The notes: generated by a model from the sequence alone, not told the origin. A stretch of 64,000 nt of DNA from Camillea tinctor (GCA_022578605.1 MU394054.1:188945-252944); one strand, 5' to 3'. Shown: positions 1 through 13,059, counted from the stretch's first letter. Translations and numbers: made by a program.

Positions 1-816
1 CGCGCTCTCCGCCACGAACCGCGCGCCAGCGAGCACGCACTCGCGCCAGACGCGCATCTCGCCCTCGCGGCGCGGCGCATACACCAGCACGTAGCCCCAG
101 GGCACCAGGGTCCTGCCCTTAGCCAGGCCCGGGACCCACGCGCCCGACAGGCGGTGGCGCTCGCCCCACCCGGCCTCGACCACGCGCGCCGCGTCCGCGA
201 GGGAGAGCACGAGGTGCATGCTGCCCTCGGGGTGCACGTGAGCGAGCTCGCCGCGCGCGCGGGGCGGGAACCAGTCCGGGAGCGCGCGTCCGGGCCCCTC
301 CTCGAGCCACAGGGCCTGGTACTCGGGGGCCTCGAGCGCGCTGGGCCGCAGCGCGAACAGGCCCTGGTTGGCGCGCGCGAGCGCCGCGAGGAACGCGTCC
401 TGCGCGCCCGGCGGCGCCGTCTGCGTGGTCTGCCGCTGTGGCGCGACGGTGGTGGGGACTTCGGGGCGGGGGCCGCGGCGCGCGGGCAGGGGCGAGGCGA
501 GGAAGGATTGCGCGCCCGCGGCGCCGTACGGCCCGGCGGTGAGCCGGGCGAGGGAGTCGGTGTACGGCGCGGGGACGGCGCGGTGGTCCGACCGCGCGAA
601 GGGGTGCAAGGCGAGGTTGAGGAGCCAGCCTACCGGCGAGTGCGGGAGCCCCCCGCCGCCGAGGGCGTGCCACGCCCGGTAGGCGTGCAGGGTGTAGGCG
701 AGGAAGGGGGTGGCGAGGAGGAGGGCGGTGAGGAGGGAGGCGGAGTGGGGGCCGCTGGTGGAGTTGAGGAGGGAGAGGAGGCGTGGGGGGAGGAGGGAGG
801 CTAAGAGGGAAGACAT
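1..816 (-). CDS. Luciferase-domain (DUF5519-like) membrane-anchored protein, 3' end cut by window edge
   Basis: An open frame runs from ATG at 816 to the window edge (272 codons, no stop), so the C terminus is missing. Seen: a hydrophobic stretch at about residues 27-47, likely a single membrane anchor, then a Pro/Ala-rich region. From residue 193 there is HVHPEGSMHLVLS, then D..RVVEAGWGERH, then a VLVYAPR strand. This order (H-PEGS-H-L, GWG-x-RH, YxPR) matches the domain databases call luciferase domain/DUF5519, also found in bacterial small proteins. The molecular function of the fungal members is not established and they are not shown to make light. Codon use is extremely GC-rich; the 5' part ends codons in C and the 3' part in G. 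The frame is preferred over the plus-strand frame at 154-804 because it alone gives a recognisable domain and a sensible ATG. Confidence 0.75.
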   Translation of the reverse strand, partial: MSSLLASLLPPRLLSLLNSTSGPHSASLLTALLLATPFLAYTLHAYRAWHALGGGGLPHSPVGWLLNLALHPFARSDHRAVPAPYTDSLARLTAGPYGAAGAQSFLASPLPARRGPRPEVPTTVAPQRQTTQTAPPGAQDAFLAALARANQGLFALRPSALEAPEYQALWLEEGPGRALPDWFPPRARGELAHVHPEGSMHLVLSLADAARVVEAGWGERHRLSGAWVPGLAKGRTLVPWGYVLVYAPRREGEMRVWRECVLAGARFVAESA

Positions 817-2718
817 TTTAAATGGGAGTTTTTGTGGAGAGGTTGGGTTTAGGAGGTAGGTAATGACCTTTTTGGGTGTAAGTCGTAGGTGGTGGTTGAT
901 ATTGTTGTAAGCAAGATAGAATCGATTTTGTAAGTCATCCTTAGTTGACTAACTAGGATGCTGTGACTCTAATTTTTGAGATGGCAATAGAATAAGGGGT
1001 TTTTCTTCGTTTTTATCGTAAGAAAGGGAAGCGCTTTATGTATGGTACGATAGACAGGTTGCTCTATATTGCTTTGTATCCTTTACACCACCCCGTTCTG
1101 TGTCGGTTTGTCGACCCCGTGTTGGAACTTCAAGGTTTCGGTTATTCAACTTCCGATTAGGTATGTATTTGAAATCAACTAGTAACAAGTCGTAAATATA
1201 AAATCTCGATCGCTTCGTATATTCATAAACGATTAGACAGCTAGATATAGATTTTCAAGATTGAGTAATTAATACTGACATATTACATACGTGCAAGAGG
1301 TCTCTAACTAAGGGCCAAGGCAGCTTACCTATTTTGATCTTATATGACCCCGATTACATTCATCGAGTCAAGTCAGTTAGCTTAACAATTTGTTAAGATC
1401 ACCGCCTCAACTGTTCTTTGCCTTTTTTTCCAGGCTCGTAACTTCCTTCTTGTCGGAGTCTTTCGGTCGGTGGTACGATGTAGAGGTGTAAGTAAGACCT
1501 AAGTGAAAGGTCTATCGTACGAGGTTGGCTGGCTGGATGAGGAAATGCCAAAAGGGGAGATGGGAACATGGACCATGCACCGGTCTGTGCCGTTTTTCAG
1601 AAAAAGCAAGTTGGCGGCGGGGTTTTTATAGGCCCCATTCGTGTAGGTAAGTCAATCTATCTTAAATAACTACATCCATTCATATATAACATATAGCTCG
1701 TCTGACGTTACGTATACCTACTTATATAGCTACAACGTACGGGAACCGACATGTGTGCTGGCAGTGCTACTCGCTATCTCGGCTTATACGTAGGTATAAG
1801 TCCGCGCTTGGTTTATAAATCATTTTCTGTTCGGAGATCGAATTCGCCTGTGCGTTTACGCGAGAACACCGAACCGATGACCGTGACGATGATCCTCAGT
1901 ATAATGCCTGTCTAAGTTTAAGTAGTAAGTAGTATATTGATGTACTTGAGCACATGCATTATGAAAGCTGCTCTAATAAACTGGTATTATCTAATCCGCC
2001 TGAGCCGGGCGCTATAAACTGCTTGTGCAGTTCGCTTCGATTACCCGCTAGTGTATGCTGTGCTACAAACCATGTACCTAACCTACTTCAAGTTTGATAT
2101 ATGAACTTCCCCAGTCGGGGGCTCCTCGGCGATACGAGGTTACACTGCCGGATCGTGGTGTTGATCATCCTCGGTCCCGAGATCGGAGATACCGGTCGCG
2201 TTCGCTCTCGCATCTGCCGTTGCCCGGTGATGACGTAACCTAAGCCAAAGCTTGTTGACTTTCAGACTTCCTACATAATTTGATATTTACTTCAAAATAG
2301 TTGACTAAGATTTTTTTTTTCTCTCTTTTCTTTGTTAAACTTCTTTCACCAATTAAGATCTAGTTAAGGTTGTTCCTCTCGATCTACATGACGTTGCTCT
2401 CTATGTGCTGTTGTAATTTCAAAGCACCAAATAACCTCCCCTTATCTAGAGCTGAATTATCTATAGACAACCACCCGCCTCTCTTACATGATCCGTAATC
2501 GGAAATGACCGGAAGAAAGAAATAATACTTGAGCTACTCATCCAAATCAAATAGCTCGTCCGTAAAAGCCGTACTTTATCATTACTCTATCGTGACAAGC
2601 AGATGGGTAGAAAAAATAAACAGGAGGGGGGAAACTAGAGCCATCCCCGTTCAACAGGAACAACAGCCTATCTCCCCCCTTCCCCCCCCCTAAAAGCTGG
2701 AAAAAAAAAGAAACTCCA
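817..2718. other. Intergenic, AT-rich
   Basis: No coding frame or RNA gene seen. It holds the upstream region of the luciferase-domain gene (right after 816) and the 3' flank of the aspartic protease gene. Near 2640-2710 there are C-rich and A-rich homopolymer runs just beyond the protease stop codon. Confidence 0.6.
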
Positions 2719-4224
2719 TTACAACGGCTTGCTCGCAAACCCCAGCGCCGTGTCCCCGCCATGGAAGACCACGAACTGCGACTTAAGAAATATATCGCCG
2801 TAGATCGCGAACGGGAAGCCCGCAGGCGTGGCCTGTATGCCGCCGAAGCACGTGGTCGCGGTGTCGAACGTATCCCCGTCGACGGGCGCGAAGCGCATGA
2901 ACTCGCCGGGGATGGTCGCGGTGTAGTCGCCGATGAGCGCGTGGTAGTCGGGCAGCGCCGCGCCGCAGGGGAACACGTAGCCGCCCGCCGTCTGCGTCGC
3001 GTCGGTGGCGCCCTGCACCTGCGCGTAGTAGGCGGCGGCGATCTCGTCGGGCACGAGCAAGAGGGTGGTGCCCGTGTCGGCGATGGCCTCGTGCGGGAGC
3101 GAGGTCGCGGACCCGCTGGCGCCGATCGAGAACCCCGACGCCGTGAACTGCCAGAACCCCGAGCTCGTGTTCACCGGCACGTAGCTGATTTGCCCCGTGA
3201 ACTCGCTCGTGTCGATGAAGCCGAAGTTGTAATTACCCGCTGCGCGCATGATTCTTGTTAGCTTGTCCCGCGCCGTAACTAATCACGTAACATAATAAAA
3301 GATAGATTGGGAGGGGGAACCTACGCTCCGCGGCTTTCAGGTTCGCCGTGAACAGCGGCGACGCGAGCTCGTTCCTCGCGTTATCGAAAAAGGTCTTCTC
3401 CTGGTTCGGCTTGACGGTGTTAATCGAGCTGAAGGCGAGACCCACCAGGCCATCCGTATCGGGGCGCTGGGTGAAAGATTGCGAGACGTTGCGCGCCGAC
3501 TCGACCGCCTGCCTCTCTACCGTCACGCCGCCGATGCTGACCACGTCCGTGTACACGCTACCGCCGGAGCTGCTGCCGTCGCCGTAGCTGATGGCCCAGG
3601 AGGCGCCGTCGACCAGCTGCGCCGTCGAGCTCTGCCCGATGTTGTACGTCGCCTGCCCCGCCACCTGGATCTGCGGCGTCTCGGAGCTGAACACCCACAG
3701 ATCCGACGATCCCGTGTCGAAGTCCAGGTTCAGCGTCTGCGGCGGCGTCCCGATTTCCACGGGACACAGGTACTCCGAGTCGAACATCTGGGGGGTGGCG
3801 GCGACCTCTCCTGTAGAATTTGTGTAAGTCACCAACGTCACGAAGCATGTTTGTTATCGGAGAGAAAGTAAATACCATTGTCCTGGTTTGTAGTGCCATT
3901 GCCAACCCCGGCGCTCTGCAGAAGCCCTAGTTCCTCTAGGAGCTGCTGTATCGTCGTCAGCAGGTCGTCTGAGACCGCGACGCCGTACTTGGAGTACGCC
4001 CGCGCGATGGCCATAGAGCCCCTTCCCCTCCGCGTGCCATAGAACTTCTTGTTGGGGACCTGGCTGATCTTGAAGGTCATGCCGCCAAGCGTCGATATGG
4101 CGTACAGAGGATCGAGGATCCCTCGTTTTTCTGGTTGTGGTTGTTGCGGAGGTGGAGCTGCCGAGACGACGCCATGGCACATGAGGAACGAGGCCGCCAA
4201 GGCGGTGGTGTTTTGGAACTTCAT
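2719..4224 (-). CDS. Secreted pepsin-like aspartic protease (peptidase family A1)
   Basis: Three exons: 4224-3876, 3810-3325 and 3239-2719, joined across introns of 65 and 85 nt, giving 451 residues. The first junction turns a stop-bearing frame into NGEVAATPQMFDSEYLC; the second gives LKAAEPGNYNFGFID, as expected for penicillopepsin-like enzymes. Residues 1 to about 22 form a signal peptide ending near AAPPP. A propeptide of roughly 75-90 residues contains a basic RRGRG stretch. Catalytic aspartates are in DTGSSD (D148) and ADTGTTLL (D333). The enzyme would hydrolyse proteins outside the cell at acid pH. The mature enzyme length fits the family. The second intron has a clear GCTAAC branch site. 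The gene stands alone between two spacers with no operon-like partner. Confidence 0.93.
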
Positions 4225-6520
4225 TGTGAATGTAAATCTTTCTCTTCTCTTTTCTTGTTTTTTTTCTCTCCTTCTATTTTTTCTTATAGATAATAGTTTA
4301 ATTTCTCGCTTTCCAAATCGAAATCCAGCGATCGAAGAGGGTCAAACGAGTGACTCAGGTAAGAAGCGAGGTTAAGAATAGGTATGCCGTTGCTAACTCG
4401 GCACACGGCTGATACTGAAGCTCGAACAGAGCAGGTCTGAAAGTTAAACGCAGAGGATACGAACCAGCGACACTGCTAATATGAAAATAATAGCTACACC
4501 ACGGTGAAGAAGACGTGGTGAGAAGGAAAGAAGAGAAACGAAGCCGAAAAAAGGAACGACGAAAGGCGGACGACCCGGAACAGCAGAAGGAAGAAAGAAT
4601 GAGAAAAGAGAGAGAAAGCCTACCTCGGAACGAAGCCAAGCCGGTGGTGTAAAGCAGGTAGTTATTTTTCTTCGTCTACACTTTTTTTTCTACCTTACCT
4701 TTCCATCCCCATGGGAAATAAGCGAGCAAACCACCCACATCCCAGCCCGCCCTCCATCCGCCTCGTTTCAAGCTCAGCGGGAACAGGATGGTTACCTAAT
4801 CTCGCAACCCGGGAAAAGAGCCTCAGGAGGCCTAAAAGAGAAGTACACTAACCTAGAGCGATGACGACGACATAAAAAAGCTAACCTAGGGGCTCTGGTC
4901 TCCCAAAGCATAAACTAGGAGGGGGTGTATATGAGAGTGAGCTAGCTATAACGAGCTTACCGTGTATCGAGAACGCAAAGAAAAAAGCGAAAGGCTTGTT
5001 TCCCACAGGAAGCGATTGTTGTGTTTGGGGACGATGTGGAAGATCATACTCGTGGTAGATCCGTTCATGCGCCGGGCCTGGCTGTTACATGAAGGTAAAA
5101 TGTGCTTCATGCCTTGTATGTAGCTCTGCCTCTCTCCCTCCGCTCAACTGAGCAGATGAGCTAGTCTCGTGATGAATTAACATAATAATAATAAAAGGGA
5201 GCAAGAGATATAGTAGTATTGCTATTAACCCCTTACCTTATCCCTCTTCCTACTATATAGCAAAAAGTCATCCGATCTCAGGAAAAACTCAACCCAAGAC
5301 CAACGAATAGATGGAAGTAGTTCGTGTGAAATTGATTAGCACGGGAGGTCAAAAGAAGCTTAAAGGTTTCAAGTTTGCCGCCGCCCGCCGAAGAGGGAGG
5401 GGACAAGAAAAATAAAAAGAGACGGTGAGCCCAGCATTGGGACCGTGCACAGGTAGGGTAGGGGGTGGAGGGCATGTAAAGTCGTAGTCGTTTCTCGATC
5501 CAAGGGGGCGTCGATGTATTATTGCAGGACCTGCATACATATGTTATGTACATACGCCCCCTTTTTGCCCTATTTCACTCACACCGACATATATGTAGGG
5601 GGAGATAATAATAATAATAAAATAATGAATAAAAAATATTATCTGGTTACCCAGAACAGCACAGCTTAATATGAGCTACATGACATATGTATGCAATCCG
5701 GCTGTTGACTTGCAGGAGACAGCTTAGTTCCCCCAACTCCCACCCATCCCTAACCCCCTTGCAGATTTCTTAATTCAGCCTCCATCGGTTTTGGAAAAGA
5801 GAAGGGCTCCACTGACAGCAATATGATGTGATATGAAACCGGGGGTTGATTATTTCTGGTTTCACATGGCAATCCGTGTCATATTTCATCAAGGTAGCAT
5901 CGGGATTTATTTTTATTTATATTTTTTGATGAGGGCGAGCTTGTCTGTATCGGGCTATCTGATATATCCGTAGCTACCTAGGTAGACAGGCTTTAAAGTG
6001 TGGAGCAGCCTCTCACCGCATTGTTGACTCGTTTATGTACGTACATTTCATACTACGCTGTTAGATATGCGTATGTCGATAAGTGCAATCACAGAGCCCG
6101 GTGATAAGCAATATTGGGGTGTGAAAATGCACGGTGACTATGCGTGGTGACATCCAATGAAGCTTAACACGTACAGCGGTGACATGTGGGCATGATATGA
6201 CAGGCGCAATCTCCAGGTGACCTTCTATAATCAAATAACGATGTATCGATCACACAATTATTGCTATTAGTACCTATATGTACATCCGACTCCTTCCAGA
6301 AGAACCCGATCCCTTTCTAGCTCTGGCCAGAGCCCCCTGTTCTTACAACAAAGCCGAAGAGCTTTTTTTTTTTAAACAAAAAAAAGGAGACACTCAAAAG
6401 AGAGTGCCACCCGCCAGATAACGCGAGCCAAGTCCCAGCTATTTCGTCACGTCCCACCCAAACGCCAAGCACATGACACCTTAGATCTGCAATCGTCCTT
6501 CATCTAGCTTTAATAATATC
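4225..6520. other. Intergenic spacer with simple repeats
   Basis: No convincing gene. A pyrimidine-rich tract (4230-4290) lies directly upstream of the protease start. Short TAA/ATA microsatellites lie near 5182-5194 and 5606-5625, and a TACCTAGGTA core near 5975. Short frames at 4355-4639 and 5278-5553 show no domain and low-complexity composition. Confidence 0.6.
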
Positions 6521-8260
6521 TTAGTGGTGCTCATGCCCATGTTCATGGTCATGGTCATGGTCGTGGTGGCTATGAGTCGTTGAATGGCTAGATCGACGGC
6601 TAGATCCAGCCTTCGAGGCCGTCTGGGACGTCAATGTGCAGCATCCCTGCCCCACGCAGTCGTCTACACATTCCAAAAGACACCCGCCACCAATTTCGTT
6701 CCTACCAGGACATCGTGGCGATGCCTGTCCATCTAGGGTTATGGAACCATCGTCTCCATGGTTGCAGTCCTGGTCAACGCAGAACTCTGGCTGGATGGTA
6801 GCACTGTGGATGCCATATGCATGCAGGCACTTCCGCGCCTGTTTGGCAAGCTTCATGTACTTTTCCCCGCCCTCGTCCGTTATGGGAAAGGCGATCTGAA
6901 CGTGCATAGAAGCCACTACCTTGGTGTCCGACAGCTGCCAAATATGGACATGATGACAGCTCAGAACACCGGGAAGAGCCTGGATATCCTCCTTAATATC
7001 TTGGAGATCAATGTGGTCTGGAGTAGCTTGGAGAAGCACCTTGGAGGTGGCCTTGGTGAGAGGGATCGCCGATTTGAGAATGATGAGGGTAATGAACAGC
7101 GAGACGGCAGGATCAGCGTAAAAACGTCCAGGCCAGTCGGTAAGCCAAATGATCAAGGCGGTAACGATGACACCGACATTTCCCAAGGCGTCTCCCAAGA
7201 CATGGAGAACCATAGCATTCATACCCATATCCGCGTGGTTGTGGCCGTGGCTGTGACCCTTCTTTCTCTCCGAATTTGGCTTGTTGTGATTATGTTCCTC
7301 GTGAACACCAGAATCCCGTCTATGATGGGAAATCAGGTGAGATGTAGCCTTGTGCTTATCTTTGCCACTGGCATCCGAGAGCAGGGGGGTATTCTCGTTG
7401 GCGAGGGCTTCATCGCGAATGGCGCTTTCGGCGGTAGAATCGTCATCGTTGGAGCTGTCGTCTGTCTCGTTCTGGCTCGACTTACTATGGTCGATAATGT
7501 CCTGTCTGAAACTGGCGGGGTAGATGCTCATAGAGTCGATACTAGTCAAACGGCTATGCTTAAGGCTGCCCGCACGGCGTCGCTGCTCTCGTCCCCTCGA
7601 ATTTGAAGCACGGCTGCGATTCGATCGTCGACCACTGTCGGCGCGTTGGAAGGTGATGCGCCGGACCGTCTCAGGCGATGCGATGGTAAATCGGGTGTCG
7701 TCGTCATCCAACAAAGGCCGGGTGATATCTGCCCTTCCTTCCTCTGCAGCGGAAATATCATCGTGGTGGTGTACGTGCTCATGTCCATGTCCGTCGCCGT
7801 GGACATGTTCATGGCCATCATCATGCCCGTGCCCATGTCCATGCCCATGATCGTGGCCATGGCCACCCAAGACCAGGAAACCGACAAGATTAGAAGCCAG
7901 ACCACAGCAGCCGACCACGAGGATGAGCTTGGGGTTGGAGACCTCCTGTGGCTCGAGGAAGCGGGTCAGAGCCTCGAGGATGATAGATATGCATAGGGCG
8001 ATGAGGAAAACGGCATTGAAGAAGGCGCCGAGGATCTCAGCGCGAAGCCATCCGTACGAGTACTGGTTCGTCGTGGCTCTCTGGGCGACCGTAACGGCCC
8101 AAAGACCAATGATCAGGGAAATGATGTCGTTGAGCATGTGGAATGCATCTGCCATCAGAGCCAGTGAGTGGACCATAAAACCCGAGATCAGCTCCACGAG
8201 GAAGAAGGCAATGTCGATGGCCAGCATGATGCTGATCCGGGTAGTTTTGGACCACGCCAT
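6521..8260 (-). CDS. ZRC1: Vacuolar-type zinc transporter, CDF family (ZRC1/COT1-like)
   Basis: A single-exon gene of 579 residues. It has six membrane segments: about 10-28, 32-56, 78-100, 110-132, then two after residue 347. The transport site is visible as H41-x3-D45 in helix 2 and H353-x3-D357 in helix 5, the pairing typical of zinc-selective cation diffusion facilitators. A long His/Gly/Asp loop (133-168), a second His patch (336-342) and a His/Asp C-terminal tail could bind zinc. After helix 6 comes the cytosolic domain with QATPDHIDLQDIKEDI. By family knowledge the protein exchanges cytosolic Zn2+ (or Co2+) for protons into the vacuole and gives zinc tolerance. A Cys-rich tail (GGGCLLECVDDC, then GQGCC) is a further possible metal-binding patch. 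The upstream leader is A/C-rich. Confidence 0.95.
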   Translation of the reverse strand: MAWSKTTRISIMLAIDIAFFLVELISGFMVHSLALMADAFHMLNDIISLIIGLWAVTVAQRATTNQYSYGWLRAEILGAFFNAVFLIALCISIILEALTRFLEPQEVSNPKLILVVGCCGLASNLVGFLVLGGHGHDHGHGHGHGHDDGHEHVHGDGHGHEHVHHHDDISAAEEGRADITRPLLDDDDTRFTIASPETVRRITFQRADSGRRSNRSRASNSRGREQRRRAGSLKHSRLTSIDSMSIYPASFRQDIIDHSKSSQNETDDSSNDDDSTAESAIRDEALANENTPLLSDASGKDKHKATSHLISHHRRDSGVHEEHNHNKPNSERKKGHSHGHNHADMGMNAMVLHVLGDALGNVGVIVTALIIWLTDWPGRFYADPAVSLFITLIILKSAIPLTKATSKVLLQATPDHIDLQDIKEDIQALPGVLSCHHVHIWQLSDTKVVASMHVQIAFPITDEGGEKYMKLAKQARKCLHAYGIHSATIQPEFCVDQDCNHGDDGSITLDGQASPRCPGRNEIGGGCLLECVDDCVGQGCCTLTSQTASKAGSSRRSSHSTTHSHHDHDHDHEHGHEHH

Positions 8261-11200
8261 GTTGGCGGGTATGGATGGATTATAGTCGGGGGGATTTGGA
8301 TGTGTGTGATGCGCAAGTGTGGTTTTTATCTGAAGTGCGGGCTATGCTGTTGTGTTGGCTTGTGTGATGTTTTTTATGTTGTGTTTATTTATTTCAATCG
8401 ATCGATCGTCTGTTCTCTTCGTCCGTTCTTTTCGTTCGTTTACTTGTTTGTTTGTCTGTTCAATCCGTAATCGATTGTTTCCCTCGTCTTCGTCGTTGTG
8501 GTCAAGTTGTTATAGAGAAATATGCCTAAACCAAAAACAAAACAAAAACAACCCCCCTTAATCGCTCAAGATATAACTCATGAAGGGGGGGGGAAGGGGG
8601 GGTTCTCGATCGCGTGTGGCGATTGGGAGGTTCTCCTGAATATTTAGTGTAGGAAATAGGTCGGAGACGGGAAAGCAAATAGGATCAAGACGAAAAAAGT
8701 GGAAAAGCTATCGAGGGAATTCTTTTCTTCCCATTCCTGTGGAGCTAATCTTCGTGGTGGATTCTTCGGTCATCAGCTCACATGGCGCGGTGCGGTAATG
8801 TATGCGTATGGATGGGATGAGGTCTAGGGAGAACTATTAGATTATAATTAACCTAATGTAGGCAATTAGCCTTGTTAAAGAGGGTCTCCTCAGAGGTCCA
8901 GATGTTCTGTTCAGAAGGTCTAGTTGTAGTAGTCAGAAATAAAAAGAAAAGGGAAAGAAAAATAAAAGAACAACTTTTAGTTGTGTTTAGTTTTAAAATG
9001 TTCACCATGGACTGTGAGCGGTGAGATTTTCTCTTTTTTTAAGTTTTATTAATTTTAGCTTTGGCTTTGGCTTTGGCTTTCTGCCAACCTAAACTCTCCT
9101 TGTTTCGCATCAGATTAATAAGAAACTCCGAATCGGAAACACGCTGTAAGTACAGTGCTATGACGATATCCTGTAGTGTATTTAGGTACCCTAGGTGGTA
9201 TTGTTCATTCCTGCCGAGTCATGTGCGTCAGTCATGTCACACGCTCTTGCTCTTGCATGGAAAATCATCGAGAAAATGTGGCTTGCCTCCTTATTGCCTA
9301 GCACCTGGGCAGTCTTCTCTCTTGATTTATTATCCTTAGTCATCCATTTGTGGCGCTCCATCTCGCCATTGGTTGCGCATTTTATTTTTAGGTAGTATTC
9401 TGTACGACACTGCTCCACAAACTCATCGGTTCGAACTGCCCCCTGGAAAGGCTTACTTGCCGCGTATATCCCGATGGCGTGGTTACTCCGTAATCAAGTA
9501 TCAGAAACTAACATTGAAGCACCGATCACGGACAATACTTGCGATCCACCTTCGCATCGTGTAAGCCAAAGTTGAAGACATGTCACCAATTCCGCTTTCC
9601 CATACCTTGTAATACTCCTCTTTACTTCGCATCAAAAATTTATATAATGAGACAAGATAGTAACAAAAAAATTATCTACCAAAACCTACATAATTTACAC
9701 TAAAATAAATCACTAGCGCTAGTAGGTACATAATAATAAATATTACCTCGTTACCTAAGACTATATATAGAGGTAAGGGACTAATTGGCCCAAAATTGTT
9801 AGTACCCAGCACTAACTTTAACTAGCTCTGTCTATTAAGGTATTAAGGTCAACCGTTAACACACCGTGAATGAGCGAAAGACAGATTCTATACCACCAGA
9901 CTAATGAGATACATCTACCTACGCATGCTGCTGAACCAAAGCTTATACCGTTAAAAAAAAACTAAGAGTAGAAGAGTTCTATTTCAGCGCATTTGTCACT
10001 TTTCTAACCTAGGACAAAATAGCATCTATATATAAGAAATCACGTACGCAGAGGCACCAAGTTAAATAGTTTCTCTAGCATTAGTAAACCTCTATCCCAA
10101 AGCACGTCGGCGTTCAGCCTTGAAGTCCTCACGGCGTGTGCAACTCTAATAACCTATATATATGTGTGTGTATATATGTCAAAAATAGTAGGCTAGACCA
10201 AGTGATACATAGCAATATGTCACGGACTATATATGAGCTAATAGTCAAAAAGCTATTAGCATTTGCTTTTTAGCTTTACACAATACATACCTCATAAAAG
10301 AGAAATAGGGGTATTCGATGTGTAAGTAACAGAATCGGAAGTGGTTGTGGTTATGGCTTGTAGCAAGATAATATATTTACTCCTAAGTCTTTGCAAGGGA
10401 GCTTATAGCAATATATCTAACCTGTGTGTATATATACAGACTAGCACATTTTCGTGATGCCCATAGTCTGCCTCTGAGCCTTATTAGAACTATACCTAGA
10501 GTCTTAACGAAGCTATGGTAGCTAATATAATAGGATCAGTGATCAGCAAGCATGCTTGTTAATACAAGAAGACCGTATAAGATAGGTAGCCTCGGAATAT
10601 ATATAAAGCCGGTCTTCAATATGGATCTCCCCGAGTTTCGACCCCTCTTCACATGCGAGGAGGAGAGGCACCCATAAACAAAGATGGAAGGTTAGTCAGG
10701 GTATTCCCTTCCAAAATTTCTCCCTCGAGACGAGCAATAAAGGGTCATAGTGTCAGTATATAGACTTATATAGCATATCTATGATGATAATTGATTCTTT
10801 TTGAACAATATCCGGCATATAACTAAGCCTTAAGCCACGAAAACACTCTAAGGTATACGATTATCTGTTACATGATCCTATACATGAGCTAACTGTCTTT
10901 TGAAAAAATTAGTATTCGCTTTTGCCATGGTATAGTCGTTTCCCCACAGGTTTGAATATAATCCAAACAAACAACAAACCCCTGATCGCAAATAACGGGT
11001 ATTGCACCTGAATAATAAGGATATGTTAAGGTATTGAGGATGATTCTAGTAAGAAATGATAGTAGCGACGGCACAATCACGATACGCAATGAAATGTGTT
11101 GCGTTAATAACTACGAGCAAAGGGTGGTGTCCCATATCAAGATATTATCCCCTATTATGCACAATGATTTACGACAGTTTGAAAGCAGGCTATTCTCAAT

Positions 11201-13059
11201 ATTACAACGCCTCAAGATGCAGATTGAACCAACTGTCATCGGTTTCCCCGCCTGACCTTTCATTTCTTTTTGTGAATTACGTGGCCACAAGCAAGACCTA
11301 GACTATAAGCCAAAATCAGCTTTGCTAGCCACTGGCTTAATGGGTGTAAATCTTCCCAGCGATTTAGAGTCTAGAACGGAGAGTAAGTTATACAGCAGAA
11401 GCTGTCATGTAACCTTGCTAAAGACAGATTCCGGTAAATGCTCGAGTTACAAAACTTCCGTTTCAACCGAGGCGACATGCTATACATTCGCAGTAAACCT
11501 TCAGAAGACGAGCTGCTTTCTGTTTACGTACAGTGCACTGTCGAGAACTTGACGTGTAATATTGAAACGGACATATTTATGTCCTGCAAGATGGACAGCA
11601 AATTTGATATCGTGGATGATCTGCAAAATCGAATGGTACATCATACCAGCCTTTAGAGACAGATCGCGATGGGGCAAATTAGACAACCACGTATCTAGCT
11701 TCCCTTTATGAGCATCAAAACTGGTTATAGTCCTAGCCTTGAAGATGGAAACTTGAAGTTGTTGAATCGATGCCAAGAATCGACTTTCCCAACCATCAAC
11801 CCCCAACCTCCCGAGCTCTGTGGCTCTTTGGCTCTTTGGCCCCCCGAGCCGAGGGCGTTTAGCTGACGAAACTGATAGGCTGTTCCATTCCTTCTGCAGG
11901 TCCGTTTCCACCATGGGAACTAACTAGTCCAGCCTGCAGAAAGCCAATGTTATTTTGTATGCAATTAGTCCACGTTCCGCAATCTGCAATCGACTGGTTA
12001 ATTTGCAAAAGCAAGTGCTTATTTTCAGCCTAGCGTGGCGTGCTGCAGACCGAGCCTATAGCCTTTGCCATCATCGGGTCAAGAGCAACGTCAATGGCTC
12101 CACAGCCGAATTGATTCGCCCGTAACGTTTTGCTTTTTGATAGCATTGTTGTCTCGGCATCCCCGGGCCAGTATCCTACCCTGGGTTGTATCTCTGGTCT
12201 CGGTCTGTGCTATTCAAGATTCGCGGCTTGTGATATTGGGAATCACCTGATATTTCATACCGCCGATGATTCGTAATATGATACAAAGTTTGTTTTTCTT
12301 CCTTACACTTCTTTACTGGAGCTAGTTCCGTGTCATGATGTCTATTTCTCCTAGGTTACATTAGTGTTGTTTTTTAGCCAAGCCACGGTACGGATGTAGT
12401 CGCAATTAGAGCTGGGCCTACCTAGATGCATGTTTCTAACGTCGTTAATGGCTTATTTACGTATTAAATAAGTAAATTATCATCAGATAGAATAATGGTT
12501 ATAGTAATAACGGTTAGATATTGTAGAAAATATTATATGAGTTCAAAACATCAGTAACGGGCAGAAACAAATGAGCTTCAGTAGGTTTATTAAACCAAAA
12601 TTTGATATAATCGAGAATCTATCGCTATTAGTACACGATATATCCCAAGATCTCGGATTCCATATAGATATGAAATCTCACCATAGATTACTCCTATGAT
12701 TAGTTGAAATGCTCGAGACACATTTAAGTTTCGTTTACAGCAGTATCTTTAGATATAAGTTCCGATTGCAAATTCTAGCCTCTATGAATATACGAAATTC
12801 AAGATTGTGACCCCTTTTGGCGTATATCTTTAAGTATTTCTACTTTTTTCGAGGTATTAAGGCAAAGAATAACAATAATGCCTTCAGACGAACGGCACTA
12901 TGTACTATAGCCATCCACACATATCTCTCTTCAGGCCTTCGCCCTCGAGACGATACATTCTTCCCAAACCAATAAACTATTAGTGTAAACCATATAAAGT
13001 AGCCTACTTGTTACAATTCCATCTAGTAAACCATCCCGTGCAGCCAATGTATTTTGAAG
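8261..13059. other. AT-rich gene desert
   Basis: About 4.8 kb without a supported gene. The first 350 nt are the ZRC1 leader and promoter. Further on there is a TTTGGC hexamer array near 9057-9080, TA/TG microsatellites near 10160, and strongly AT-rich stretches at 9560-10900 and 12400-13050. A minus-strand frame at 11501-11914 (137 codons) has no recognised domain and is not called. The composition would fit old repeat-induced point mutation, but no transposon protein can be read. Confidence 0.55.

Noticed and set aside
154..804. Plus-strand frame of 216 codons over the first gene
   Set aside because: Antisense shadow caused by extreme GC content; the minus frame has the luciferase-domain motifs and a proper ATG.
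6758..7606. 282-codon plus-strand frame inside the zinc transporter
   Set aside because: Shadow of ZRC1; no domain and the opposite strand encodes a complete CDF protein.
9425..9445. GGTTCGAA-like sequence resembling a tRNA T loop
   Set aside because: No matching acceptor or anticodon stems around it.
11501..11914. 137-codon minus-strand frame in the AT-rich desert
   Set aside because: No recognised domain, no neighbouring exons that extend it; could be a gene relic but cannot be supported.
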